A stretch of 64,000 nucleotides of DNA, taken from the NCBI GenBank assembly GCA_038501785.1, contig JBAMJR010000039.1, positions 7,971,001 to 8,035,000 on the forward strand, given 5' to 3'. The notes below the pieces were generated by a model. The model worked only from the letters and a program-made list of their open reading frames with translations, searched no databases and was not told the DNA's origin. The stretch is from Myoxocephalus aenaeus (lineage: Eukaryota; Chordata; Actinopteri; Perciformes; Cottidae). A program made the translations under genes and the position numbers. Of the stretch, positions 23,431 through 33,762 are shown one piece after another. Position 1 is the stretch's first letter, and every line of letters begins with the position of its first letter.

Positions 23431-26025
23431 TCATTCATTCATTATCTCCACAGAATCTGTCCGTATTGGTTTTGCATATCTCACCCACTTGTCCCAGAGT
23501 TGAATAAACATATTTCTCTGAAGGCGAAGGGAGAAGGTGATCCTTTCCATAACATAGATGTCATTTACTATATCTATCCATTCATGTATTGTGGGGGGCT
23601 CAGGAAGCAGCCACTGTCTGGTGAGGGCTTTTTTACAAGCGGTTATTAAAATGCCAAACATGTATTTATCTCGACACCCTGCTTGAAAATCAAATTTTCC
23701 TAAGAATAATGTTGAAAATTCCAGGGGCAAGTCGGTGTTAAGTATGACTTTTAATGTTTTATGAAATTCTGCCCAGAAAGGCTTTATCACAGGGCACTCC
23801 CAAAATATGTGCCAGTGATTTGCTTCATGAGCCCCACACCGTCTCCAACATGTGGCATCACCTCCCGTGAAGCGTGCCTTCTGCTTTGGTGTAATAAAAA
23901 AACGAATAACACACTTCCATGCAAATTCCCGCCATATATGAGAATTGGTACATTTCCATTGGAATTTACACACATCTAACCAGTCCTCATTTGATATTAA
24001 GAGCTTGCCATCTCTTTCCCATTTTTCTTTTACATATACTGCAGTGTGGGGTTTTTTCGTCATAAGGCCCTTGTAGGATTTAGAGATAATACCCTTATTT
24101 GGCTCGTTTTGGTAGGCACCGAGAAATATTCTCAATATTGGTTCATCAAGGTCTATTGTATTTCTAATGTTATGTTCAAAATCGTTGCGTATCTGGAGAT
24201 ATCTATAAAAATCAGATTTTTCAAGACAATATTTTTTCCTTAGGTGTTCAAAGTCCTTTAGTTGTCCTTTTTCTGTCAGAGAGTAGAACGTTGTTATACC
24301 TTTTGGGATCCAAGATTTAAATCTATGATCCATTTCATTTGGCTTAAACCCCGGGTCATAGGCACACCATTGAAGTATTTGTAATCTATGATCCAGTTTA
24401 TATTCTCCTCTTATCATGTTCCAGATTTTTAAATTGAATTTGATCCATGGGTTTTGTAAATTGTCTATAAATTTTCCCAGGTTTTTGTGGGCCAATACTG
24501 CTTGAATTGGGGGGTCATTCATAATAGAGAGTTCAATATCTTTCCACCTGGCACAATAAGATGAGGTACACATGTTAATTAAGGGTTTAATCTGGACAGC
24601 ATAGAAGTAATCCTTAAAGTTGGGTAGAGCCATTCCTCCTTCTTCTTTTGGGAGTTGTAGAGTTTTAAATCTAATCCTTGGTTTTTTCCCTTGCCAGATA
24701 AATCTTGAAATGGTTTTATCCAATTCAGAGAATTGTTTCGGGGGAATTTCTACAGGGAGTGCTTGAAATAGGAACAGATATCGTGGGAGAATGTTCATTT
24801 TTACAGATTCAATTCTATGGCTTAATCCGAGGAAAGAAATAGAGTTCCATCGATGTATATCCTCTTTAATTTTTATTGAGAGGGGAGTGTAGTTTATCTC
24901 TGCCAATGTTGAGATATCTCTTGGTAGGTGTATTCCTAGGTATTTCAAGGACTTCTGATCCCAGTTAAGGTGGAATTTATCTTTAATGTGTTTAGGAGGT
25001 GTACAATTAAAGGTCAAGATTTGTGTTTTTTGCAGGTTTAATTTATATCCTGCATGTCTACCAAATGTTTTTAACAGGTTCATTAATTCAAAAAAGGAGT
25101 TAGAGGGGGTATTTAAATAAATCAAGATATCATCAGCATACAGGGCCACTTTGTGGTCTGATCCATTTATACAAATGCCTTTGATGCTTTCTGTCTGTCT
25201 TATCCATTGCGCAAGAGGCTCTATATAGAGGGCAAAAAGCAGTGGAGAAATTGGGCATCCCTGTCTCGTTCCACGCTCCAATATAATGGTGTCTGAGAGA
25301 TGTCCATTTATTTTTATCCAGGCCAAAGGTTTAGCATATAGTGTACGAATGCCTTTGATAAAAGTGTCGTGCATGCCAAATCGTTCAAGAACTTTATATA
25401 AGAAAGGCCAGCTCACTGAATCAAAGGCCTTCTCAGCATCCAGACTGACTAGGTAGACTTCAAGATTGTTCTGTTGGATGTGGTTTAGTACGTGCAGCGA
25501 TCGCCTGATGTTATCGTGGGTTTGTCTTTGTGAGATAAAGCCAGTCTGATCGTTATGTATAATTTGAGGAAGTATCTGTTCCAGTCTTTTGGCCAGGATG
25601 GCTGTATATAATTTGTAGTCGACATTCAACATTGAGATTGGTCTATAAGATCCACAGTCTAGTTTATCTTTTCCTTCTTTGTGAATAACAGAGATCACTG
25701 CTTCGCTCCAAGATGGAGGCATCTTGGCATCTTTTAGAGTTATATTGCAGGCCCTAAGGAGGCTTGGTATTAGCTCAAATCGAAATGCCTTGTACCACTC
25801 TGAAGGGAGGCCATCCGGACCAGGTGATTTATTGGCTTTAAGTCTGGAGATGGCGCTGTTTAGTTCTGCCTCAGTTACCGCTGCTGTTAATATCCGATTT
25901 TGTTCTTCTGATAGTACAGGGAGATTGAGAGAATTGAGGAATTCGCTAATTTGTTGCTCGCCCTCTAGTTGTGGTTGTGTATATAGAGATTTGTAGTATT
26001 TTTTTAAAGGCATTTTGCAATTCAT
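23431..26025 (-). CDS. LINE ORF2, reverse transcriptase part
   Basis: An 864-codon frame with the reverse-transcriptase core: LKANKSPGPDGLPSEWYKAF, QTGFISQRQTHDNIRR, LDAEKAFDSVSW, GTRQGCPISPLLFALYIEPL and the catalytic YADDILIYL. The C-terminus has the Cys/His cluster ATCWRRCGAHEANHWHIFWE followed by Cys, as in L1 ORF2. The first codons overlap the end of the endonuclease frame (25946-26025) in another register, so ORF2 is split by one frameshift. The open length argues for recent activity. Confidence 0.9.
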   Translation of the reverse strand: MNCKMPLKKYYKSLYTQPQLEGEQQISEFLNSLNLPVLSEEQNRILTAAVTEAELNSAISRLKANKSPGPDGLPSEWYKAFRFELIPSLLRACNITLKDAKMPPSWSEAVISVIHKEGKDKLDCGSYRPISMLNVDYKLYTAILAKRLEQILPQIIHNDQTGFISQRQTHDNIRRSLHVLNHIQQNNLEVYLVSLDAEKAFDSVSWPFLYKVLERFGMHDTFIKGIRTLYAKPLAWIKINGHLSDTIILERGTRQGCPISPLLFALYIEPLAQWIRQTESIKGICINGSDHKVALYADDILIYLNTPSNSFFELMNLLKTFGRHAGYKLNLQKTQILTFNCTPPKHIKDKFHLNWDQKSLKYLGIHLPRDISTLAEINYTPLSIKIKEDIHRWNSISFLGLSHRIESVKMNILPRYLFLFQALPVEIPPKQFSELDKTISRFIWQGKKPRIRFKTLQLPKEEGGMALPNFKDYFYAVQIKPLINMCTSSYCARWKDIELSIMNDPPIQAVLAHKNLGKFIDNLQNPWIKFNLKIWNMIRGEYKLDHRLQILQWCAYDPGFKPNEMDHRFKSWIPKGITTFYSLTEKGQLKDFEHLRKKYCLEKSDFYRYLQIRNDFEHNIRNTIDLDEPILRIFLGAYQNEPNKGIISKSYKGLMTKKPHTAVYVKEKWERDGKLLISNEDWLDVCKFQWKCTNSHIWREFAWKCVIRFFITPKQKARFTGGDATCWRRCGAHEANHWHIFWECPVIKPFWAEFHKTLKVILNTDLPLEFSTLFLGKFDFQAGCRDKYMFGILITACKKALTRQWLLPEPPTIHEWIDIVNDIYVMERITFSLRLQRNMFIQLWDKWVRYAKPIRTDSVEIMNE

Positions 26026-27244
26026 CTTGTTTATAGTGTATAGTTTTAGAAATTGGATCTCTTATTTTGTATATTGTGCTATCCGCTCGTTGTTTTTGCA
26101 GCCTTCTTGCCAGGAGCTTTGTTGATTTTGAGCCCGACTCATAAAATTTTTGTTTTGTGAATATCATCTTTTTTTCAATTTCCTGCGAGTATAATAGATT
26201 TATTTCATTCCTAACTTTCTTAATTTCTGTCAACAAATTCGTTTTTTGTTCTCTTTTATGTTGTGTCTCGAGATCCTTTAATTCTTTATTAAGGTTTAGT
26301 AGTCGTAATTGTTTCTTTTTCTTTTCATGGGCACAGAAAGATATAATTCTCCCTCTGATGACTGCCTTTAAGGCATCCCATACTATAGCTGAGTCAACCT
26401 CCCCGTTATCATTTTCTTCCAGAAACAATTGTATTTCCTTTCTCATTTGGGTCTTGAATTTCGGGTTATTTAAGATACTTGTATTCAACCTCCACAATGT
26501 TTTCCCTATTTTATCGCTAATATGCACAGTGCAGGACAGAGGTGCATGGTCAGATAAATCAATACTACCAATATCACAACTATGCATTCTATGGCGATCT
26601 CTCTTTAGCACAAAGAAATAGTCTATCCTTGAGTATGTATCATGGGGGCATGAGTAAAATGTATAGTCACGGCCTGATGGGTAAATATCTCTCCATAGAT
26701 CTAATATGCCCAGTTCTGTCATTAGAACACTAATTTTCCTATGCAGCGATGTAGCGGTCATATTTTTTGAAGAATCTAGTTTTGGGTTAAGACGGATGTT
26801 CCAATCTCCACCACATATGACAATTCCTGGGGCCTCTATCATTAAATCAAATATCTTTCTGTAGAAGCCAAAATCACTTCCAGGGGGGGCATAAATGTTA
26901 CATAAAGTTATTGTAACACCATCTATTTTTCCAGAGATTATTATATATCTCCCCTCCTTATCTGTTACTTTTGAAAGTAGTTCAAATGATACTGTTTGTG
27001 ATATTAAAATTGCTACGCCTCTCCTACGGCCTGATTTATAAGATGAACCATATACCCTTGAAAACCCCATTCTCTTTAATTTTTCATGCTCTAATGGAGT
27101 AAGGTGTGTCTCTTGTAAGAGCACCACATTTGCCTTTTCCTTTTTCATTTTTGACAATATTTTACTTCTCTTAGCTGGGTTTAAGATTCCCTTCACATTA
27201 AATGAAATAACCTTAAGAGCGTTCCTATTCATAGTTTCAACCAT
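25946..27244 (-). CDS. LINE ORF2, APE-type endonuclease part
   Basis: A 432-codon frame starting at 27244. It contains the apurinic-type endonuclease motifs SFNVKGILNP, LLQETHL (catalytic Glu), GGDWNIRLNP (Asp/Asn), SRIDYFFV and the SDHAPLSC Asp-His pair. This domain nicks target DNA for target-primed reverse transcription. It ends where a run of seven A (minus strand, about 26002-26009) shifts it out of the reverse-transcriptase register; a six-A run would join the frames. Confidence 0.9.
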   Translation of the reverse strand: MVETMNRNALKVISFNVKGILNPAKRSKILSKMKKEKANVVLLQETHLTPLEHEKLKRMGFSRVYGSSYKSGRRRGVAILISQTVSFELLSKVTDKEGRYIIISGKIDGVTITLCNIYAPPGSDFGFYRKIFDLMIEAPGIVICGGDWNIRLNPKLDSSKNMTATSLHRKISVLMTELGILDLWRDIYPSGRDYTFYSCPHDTYSRIDYFFVLKRDRHRMHSCDIGSIDLSDHAPLSCTVHISDKIGKTLWRLNTSILNNPKFKTQMRKEIQLFLEENDNGEVDSAIVWDALKAVIRGRIISFCAHEKKKKQLRLLNLNKELKDLETQHKREQKTNLLTEIKKVRNEINLLYSQEIEKKMIFTKQKFYESGSKSTKLLARRLQKQRADSTIYKIRDPISKTIHYKQDELQNAFKKILQISIYTTTTRGRATN

Positions 27245-27690
27245 TGATAATCACAGGTGGAACCTCTCCCAATATCCCCGATACATATAAAAGTTGTACA
27301 TTGAAAACATCTCTCCCAAAGAACAAACATTAAAAGAGAACGTGAAACGGAAAATCACCAAAACGGTTTAGAACAGCTGTTTCAGATGTAGAGGCTCGTT
27401 TCAAATGAGCCTTAGAGGACTTTGGAAAGCCAAAGCCCCCATAAGGGAATGTCCCACGTCGCGTCAGTGGTGGGGCCCTAAAGTGTGGCCACATGTTAAC
27501 CAAAATCCACACAAAAAAAAAAAAACTATGGATAACAAGTTAATTAACAAGACCCGACTGTTTTAATTAACCAAAAATATAACTGTAGGAGTAGTTTTTT
27601 AGCGTGCCATGACAGTCCTCCGGGCAAATAACTAAAATAAGTACCACTCTGGGGTCCATTACAACTTATCTGCATTTCTGTGAAGAATCA
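27245..27690 (-). other. LINE inter-ORF spacer
   Basis: 446 bp between the ORF1 stop and the ORF2 start. No open frame or structured motif is seen beyond an A-run. Confidence 0.6.
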
Positions 27691-28725
27691 TCAATGTCCT
27701 GTCGTGGGGGATCGTCTTCTGAATCCCTGGAGTTTATCCTTGTATCGAGACTGGTGGGGTTTGTTGGGTTGCGTGCTGCCGTCCGCTGCACCGGGTTCCT
27801 GGTCGTCACTCCGGTCTTGCTGTCTCCCGGCCACCTGCCAGGTAGACAGGCGCTGGATCTCCTCTTGGTCCGGGGCAGCGGAGGATTTCACCACCGTAAC
27901 TGGAAATCCTCGTGAGGCCATATCTCTCGTCGCTTCTGCAGCATCCTGGAACAGCCGAGTGCCATTATCGTAGAAGACTCGCATCCTTGCGGGGTACGGC
28001 GTCTGGAACTTGATTCGTTTTTCTTTCAAGACTTTCTTGGCTTCGGCGTATTCACCGCGTTTCTTCAGCACTTCGGGGGGGAAGTCATGGTCAACGTAGA
28101 AGCGAGCATTGTCGTAGAAGACTTCTTTTTTCTGCCACGCTCTCCGGAGCACCTCCTCCTTCGTTCGGTAACTCCCGAATTTGACCACTATCGACCGGGG
28201 CTTTGCCTGCGGGCCGTTGGGCTTTGGTGCCAGTGCTCGGTGTGCCCGTTCTATTCTGAGATCTCTGTCACTGGGGAGGTCGAGTGCGTTTTTTAGCAGG
28301 TTATCCAGAAAGCCAGCCATGTCGGTGCCCTCTTTATCTTCGGGTATTCCGTAAATCCTTAAATTATCTCTACGCGCTCGGCCCTCCTGGTCTATTAGCC
28401 TGGCTTCCAGATTAGCTTGGCGCTGCATTAGCCGCTTAATTAGCGTTGACGTTGCTTGAAGCGCGGTCTCAGTTTCATCTATTCTCCCCTCTGCCTCATC
28501 CAGTCTGTCATTTGCTCTCTTCAATTCTTGTTTAATGTCAGTGAGTTGTACCCTGTTGTCTTTTCTGAAGTCCCGGAGTTCATTAAGAATGCTTCGTAGG
28601 CTAGCCTCGGAGCTATCCTCGTCATGTGGGCTCGGGGAGCTGCCTCGGCTGTCTTGTCCCATTTCGGGATCGTGTTCCATCATGTTTGTGGTCGTCCTAC
28701 TTCTAGTAGTAACCCCTTTCTCCAT
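27691..28725 (-). CDS. LINE ORF1 (L1-type RNA-binding protein)
   Basis: An intact 344-codon frame. Residues about 40-110 form a heptad-rich coiled coil (LRSILNELRDFRKDN, IKQELKRANDRLDEAEGRID), expected to trimerise. It is followed by an RRM-like segment with RRDNLRIYGIPEDKEG and by a C-terminal domain with KEVFYDNARFYVDHDFPPEV, matching L1 ORF1p (Transposase_22 family). It binds LINE RNA in cytoplasmic particles. The basic tail ends PTTGH. Confidence 0.9.
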   Translation of the reverse strand: MEKGVTTRSRTTTNMMEHDPEMGQDSRGSSPSPHDEDSSEASLRSILNELRDFRKDNRVQLTDIKQELKRANDRLDEAEGRIDETETALQATSTLIKRLMQRQANLEARLIDQEGRARRDNLRIYGIPEDKEGTDMAGFLDNLLKNALDLPSDRDLRIERAHRALAPKPNGPQAKPRSIVVKFGSYRTKEEVLRRAWQKKEVFYDNARFYVDHDFPPEVLKKRGEYAEAKKVLKEKRIKFQTPYPARMRVFYDNGTRLFQDAAEATRDMASRGFPVTVVKSSAAPDQEEIQRLSTWQVAGRQQDRSDDQEPGAADGSTQPNKPHQSRYKDKLQGFRRRSPTTGH

Positions 28726-28921
28726 TACTAAACATAAATTGCACTGGGCTTGACAAAACTACCGTTTTTTTGGGGTTATTTCACAAAACCGTCGGGGAGC
28801 TCGAAAATTAAGCTGTCATGGTCTCAATGGCGGAACCGCGATTCGTGCTTTAAGATCAGGGATAGGGTGAAAGCGGCCTCCTACTTCTCCCTCTTACCTT
28901 AATTGTCTGTTTCTGCTCAAG

Positions 28922-30007
28922 CTCGGTGTTCAAGGGCTCTGCAGTCTGCGTGTACTCGATGGCTGATATCCGCAATGTCTTCAATGGACCGTTTGCCCAC
29001 AAACACGGCCATAACTACCAATGGACAGAGTACACTGGCAAGATTCCCTACCCACGGCCCGGGACGGTACGTTTTCAGTCATGTTATCGCCAAAGTGAAA
29101 TCTGCATCAGAAGAAAGACGCCACATGATTATTCCACCTCTTCCTTCCTCCCATCCAGTGTCCAGGAGGAACCTTCACTCCCGGTATCCGCTCCTCCAAG
29201 AACTTTTCAGATGAGGCTGTGAATTTCATCCGAGCCCATCCCCTCATGATCCATCCAGTGTATCCGATCCACCGTCGCCCCCTGGTGGTGAGAACCGGCG
29301 TGGACTACCGGTTCACTGCCATGGTGGTGGATCAGGTGGATGCTGTGGATGGACGCTACGAGGTGCTCTTCCTGGGGACAGGTGGGACAGATACAGGACT
29401 GATGGCACTTGTCTGGCTGGAGGATTAGTTTGGAAGAAGAACAAAATGTAGGTCTTAAATATGATTTCTTTCACTTCTAGATCGAGGCACTGTCCAAAAA
29501 GTTATAGTTTTGCCGAAGGACCCAACTAACATCGAGGAACTGACTCTAGAGGAAGTGGAGGTTTTTCGGGTATGTCTAAAATATGTGGTCCTGAAAAGAC
29601 AAAAAAAATACTCTCATCTCAAAGATTAAGAAAGGGGTTTTCATCTTTTTGTTATTTATTCATTCACAGTCCAGAGCTCCCGTCAAAACAATGAAGATAT
29701 CCTCTAAAAGAGTAAGCTAACTCTTCATACAGACAAATTCACATTTCACTGCATAAACCAAACCACACAATCACACTTTTCGTTTATGTTTTGTCACAAC
29801 AGCAACAGCTGTACGTGTCGTCGGACGCGGGGCTGACCCAGGTGTCGCTGCACCGCTGTGGTGTGTATGGCAGGGCCTGCTCTGACTGCTGTCTGGCCCG
29901 GGACCCCTACTGTGCCTGGGATGGAGAGAGCTGCTCTGCTTTCACTCCGTCCACCAAGAGGTCAGGGTCATCTCATATCTCTACAGTGCACTGTTTCTAA
30001 TCTACAA

Positions 30008-30042
<35 letters not shown>

Positions 30043-31116
30043 CGTAATTCTTAATTCTGATCTTTGTCTCAGGAGGAGCAGACGACAGGATGTCAAACAC
30101 GGAGACCCTCTGAGGCAGTGCAGGGGCTTTAACGCCAAAGGTGTGGCCTTTTCTTATTCTTTTCTTCTTCTTTTTTCCAGTCACAAATCAAATTATTTCT
30201 TGAGCAGGTGTCAACATTTCTTCTCTCTCTGTCTGTGCAGTGGAGAAACGTCTAAGAGAAACGGTGCAGTTTGGGGTGGAGGGCAGCAGCACCTTCTTGG
30301 AGTGTCAGCCTCGCTCCCCTCAGGCCTCCGTCAAGTGGCTCTTCCAGAGGGAAGGAAAGAGGAAAGTGGTGAGGAAGAGCAGTTACATTCTGGGAAATGT
30401 TAAAGCAATAGTGGGGCATTTTGGGGAATCCAATATTTATGCTAAGCTAACTGGTTACTTGCTGCAGCTTCATACTTTTTCAGGACAGATATGAGATATC
30501 AAATGTCTCATCTAATTCTCAGCAAGATCGTGAATGAATTTACTTATTAAAACCTAAATGGACTGCGTTTATATAGTTATTGTTCTAGTCGTAGCGACCA
30601 CTCAAAGCACTTTACAACACAAGCCAGCATCCACGCACACATTCACACACTGCTGCCGTACAGGGAGTGTTCAGGAGCGATAAACACTCACCTTCCCTCT
30701 CTTAGACTCCTGCGGTTTCATTCCCTTTTCTGCAGCTCACCCGCGTGGGAGGTGTACTGAAGACCAACCACGGCATCCTGCTGAAGTCTCTCAACCAGTC
30801 GGACGCGGGGCTCTACCACTGCCTCGCCACTGAGAACAACTTCAAACACACGGTGGCCCGTGTGGCGCTGCGCATCCTGGACCGAGACATCGTTTTAGCT
30901 CTCACCGCTCAAGATGAGGACGATGAGCCCAAAACTCTCCAAGCGGAACCTCACCAACAGTCGTCCCTCGTGTCCACACCCTTCCCGCCGGAGATAAGAC
31001 TGATTAACCAGTACTGCCAGTCGTACTGGGAGCAGCTCAGTCCCAAACAGCAGCAGCAGCAGCGCAAGCGCACCAGCCGCAGGCACACAGAGGGCCAGGA
31101 CCAAGGCCTCGGCTAG
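28922..31116 (+). CDS. Class 3 semaphorin, 3' half (last eight coding exons)
   Basis: Secreted guidance cue that signals through neuropilin/plexin. Exons: 28922-29066, 29159-29381, 29481-29569, 29670-29711, 29803-29960, 30073-30140, 30241-30368 and 30736-31116, all with GT/AG borders and joining phases. They encode about 411 residues: the last part of the sema propeller (FKGSAVCVYSMADIRNVFNG, PYPRPGT), the PSI domain (HRCGVYGRACSDCCLARDPY), a furin-type site (RRSRRQD), an Ig loop (FLEC...DAGLYHC), the class 3 C-terminal Cys (NQYCQSYW) and a basic tail. The signal peptide and first propeller blades are missing; the first exon starts in phase 2, 30 bp from the LINE. It is either the 3' end of a gene cut by the duplication or an exon set whose 5' part lies beyond a junction. 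The subtype is not assigned. Confidence 0.85.
30009..30039. repeat. (GT)n microsatellite in a sema3 intron
   Basis: A near-perfect GT run between the PSI exon and the furin-site exon. Confidence 0.95.
30560..30690. repeat. Fish LINE/SINE 3'-end type repeat in a sema3 intron
   Basis: TTTATATAGTTATTGTTCTA, then CGACCACTCAAAGCACTTTA and CACACATTCACACACTGCTG, match the widespread fish repeat pattern derived from LINE 3' ends. It has no coding content. Confidence 0.55.
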
Positions 31117-31474
31117 AGGACGGGACGGACGCCGTCCAACACCGGCCCGTGTGGACTTTTATGGTGGACTTTTATGTTTGACATGCATGTTTGTGCGTCG
31201 CCTCTATTCATTAGGCAGGCGATGCTGTCATGCTGTCGCTAAAGTACTATATTTGTGGTTTTATAAGTGTCAGCCTGCAAAATACCATATTGTGTATATT
31301 TTACATTATCTGTGACCACTTCCCAAAGAATACCAGACATATTTACATTTTCCATCTTTCAGGTATCAGTTAGTTTGACATTTAAATCAACTAACGGGCG
31401 TGACGGAAGAGTATTATAGCCCGGCATAAAGGAAACGATGGAGAGGAAGGAATTAATTTATTTAGCATTTCGAG

Positions 31475-31480
31475 AATAAA
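31475..31480 (+). terminator. Candidate sema3 polyadenylation signal
   Basis: AATAAA 359 bp past the TAG stop. Another copy at 32763-32768 would give a much longer 3' UTR overlapping was in antisense. Confidence 0.4.
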
Positions 31481-31580
31481 GTCTAAATGTCAACAATAAG
31501 GTCAAACTTTCAGTATTACTGCCAGGCATAATAAATAATATACCAAAGGAGGAAAAAACATTTGATTGCATTTTGATAAC

Positions 31581-31722
31581 AACTTTCATAATGTGAATTT
31601 AAAACACACACTTTTCCATATTTCAAGATTGATCACCTGAAAATTCAACTTTCATAATGTGAATTTAAAACAAATACTTATGCCTGGCCCTAATACTGTA
31701 CCATATTTCAAGATTGATCACC
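31581..31722. repeat. Two-unit direct repeat downstream of sema3
   Basis: AACTTTCATAATGTGAATTT begins both units (31581 and 31647), and both contain ATATTTCAAGATTGATCACC. The second unit has an extra insertion, so the units are about 66 and 76 bp. Confidence 0.85.
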
Positions 31723-32727
31723 TATCATAAAGATTGTTTTAAACCTTAACATTATTGAGGCGACTTGAGAATCACTGTGGAAGATCAATGTTTTTAGTGC
31801 AAGTAATCTTCACAGCATCCATATTTGCTTATTATCTGTTTTCTAGGTCTGATTTTCCAACAATATAGCTTGCGAAAGCAGATATTTTCATCAGCTGACT
31901 CTTACATTTTGGATTGTCCTCGAGAGCACCAACAAAGAAGTGTTTTTTTAAACTAGACTGCTCGTTGAGACGGATCACATATTCCATGTTTGTTGTCGTT
32001 TTGGAAAATGGTATGTGATGTAAAGTAAATGCAGCACGTAGTTCATGGGCTTCAACATGCAGAACCACAGGTATGGTACTGTAAAGTATCTTGAAACAGA
32101 AATGTAATATATTGATTGTGAATATAATATATATGGTCATTGGATTACTCTTGTATTGTATGAAGTTAATATGATATAAATGCATACGTTGCATGCATGT
32201 GTCGTTTGTTGCAAGTTGTACATTTTACTTGGCGTGTAATGATGTTTGTAAGGTGTAAAGTATTCTGTTAAGCTAATTCCATGGACTCCCTTGCTCTAGT
32301 ATGTGAGTGTTGAGGGTATGTGTAGCATACAGTGTCCTTCCAGTTATGCACTTTGTCGGTGGTGGTATTCGAGGGAATTTGGGATCTTTGCACAGATGTA
32401 TGAGAAAATGAAAAAGGAACTTTTTTTTTTTAATGTACAGTATGTTATTATAAAACTGGCTCAGATTTAGTATTGATTGTTGGTGTTCTGTCATTTGCTG
32501 TATTTACAGACTTTAAAAGTTGCTCTTTTTAGTGGAAGCGTAAGGAACAAGATTGGTTTTCCAGTCAGAGCCACGATTCACCGTCATTGAGTAACACAGT
32601 GCTGTCATTATAATGAACCTACACTGGAACGTTCGAACAAATATATAAACGTTTCAAAACTCTCCTAAACTTGTTTTCTTTCACTTTCAAGTCTATTGAC
32701 TTATTTGACCTCACGTCACATTCCAGT

Positions 32728-32733
32728 TTTATT
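32728..32733 (-). terminator. Likely was polyadenylation signal
   Basis: AATAAA on the minus strand, 75 bp past the was stop codon (32808), a short 3' UTR. Confidence 0.5.
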
Positions 32734-33184
32734 ATCAATTATTGAACTTGTACCAATATTGCAATAAAGAGGGTTCTAGAAGTTCAAACGCCACACGAAC
32801 TTCAACATCAGTCATCCCATTCGTCGTCATCTTCGTCATCATCTCCACCCTCATCTTCACTTTCATCTGAAAGAGAGGACAGATATAAAGATGTGTGGGT
32901 CCTTTTGGTTCCATTCTTCCTTTATGTTGGGTGTAATTATCGTTCAGATATTTACCAGAGGAATGGATGGCTTTACTCCTCTTCTGCATGACCATCATGA
33001 GAGCACCGACGATGCCCTCATCTGACTCTAATGATGTAGGTGTATCAGGACTGTCTGGCACCTATAACACAGCAGAATTTAAACATGAACATCTGCTAAA
33101 CCAAATTTCTGCTAAACCAAATTTCAATTGCAGCGTGATTGTATGTGCTAGTATATGTTTTTACGAAAAATAAGTTTGCTTTAC

Positions 33185-33762
33185 GTTTTTGAGCCTCTTC
33201 CCCAGTCGGATCTGATCCAGCAGAGCTCCTCTGCCAGGTCCTTCTCCTCCGGATGCAGAGGCAGGTGATGGTGGTACTGGTGGGCCACCAGAAAGAGGAG
33301 GAGGTGGGAAATGTGAAGAAATAGAGGTTTGGGGCATTGGAGGGGGAGGAGGAGGAGGAGGAGGAGGCGGCGGCGGCGGCCCTCCACCTCCTCTGCTGGG
33401 AGTAGAAGGAACAAGAGGAGGTGGGAGACCCATGGAGCGCTGCTGGCTCGGCGGAGGCGGAGGAGGCAGGTTGTGGGAGGAGATCGAAGGTGGGACATGA
33501 GAGGATTTTGCGGGGAAGTGAGAAGCAGAGTGTACTGGTGGCAGCGGAGGACCACCTCTGCTTGTTGCTGGAGGTGGGGGTGGCACTGCTCCTCGCGCAG
33601 GAGGCAGGTTGGAGGACGGGGGCCCTCGAGGGGGCTGGCCTGGGACGGGAGGCAGGGGGCCCGAGCGTCCTCGCTGAGGCGGAGGGGTTGGAGCAGAGTG
33701 GCCCGGCACAGCAGGCAGAGGCCCTTGTCTGACAGGTGGAGGAGGTGGTGGCGGTCCGCCAG
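33185..33762 (-). other. was: was polyproline/WH2 exon
   Basis: This 578-nt exon encodes about 190 residues rich in proline, including runs of up to fourteen prolines, that in WASP bind profilin and SH3 domains, and ends in the actin-binding WH2-type segment. The strand bias explains long arginine-rich frames on the plus strand (33329-33829), which are shadows. Confidence 0.85.

Larger units (their letters stand above)
23197..28890 (-). mobile_element. Nearly full-length L1-clade LINE
   Basis: A 5.7-kb element on the minus strand with an ORF1, an ORF2 carrying endonuclease and reverse transcriptase, and an A-rich 3' tail (a T-run on the plus strand from 23197). The right boundary is approximate: GGAGGCCGCTTTCACCC near 28870-28888 looks like a G-rich 5' end. 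Only about 30 bp separate it from the acceptor of the first sema3 exon. I find no perfect target-site duplication; the best flank pair matches at about 12 of 16 positions. The homologous position in copy B is outside the window. Confidence 0.9.
31117..32727 (+). other. sema3 3' UTR and intergenic region
   Basis: A+T-rich sequence between the sema3 stop and the was polyadenylation signal. It contains AATAAA on the plus strand at 31475-31480, suitable for sema3, and a direct repeat at 31581-31722. No other exon is recognised. Confidence 0.55.

Noticed and set aside
22900..31116. A functional BICD-SEMA3 fusion protein
   Set aside because: Although both halves are in the same orientation, the exon ending at 22900 is phase 0 and the exon at 28922 needs phase 2, so direct splicing meets a stop after about 14 codons; a secreted semaphorin part also could not follow a cytoplasmic coiled coil sensibly.
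32763..32768. Plus-strand AATAAA as the main sema3 polyadenylation site
   Set aside because: It would require a 1.6-kb 3' UTR running into was; the signal at 31475 is closer. It remains possible as an alternative site.
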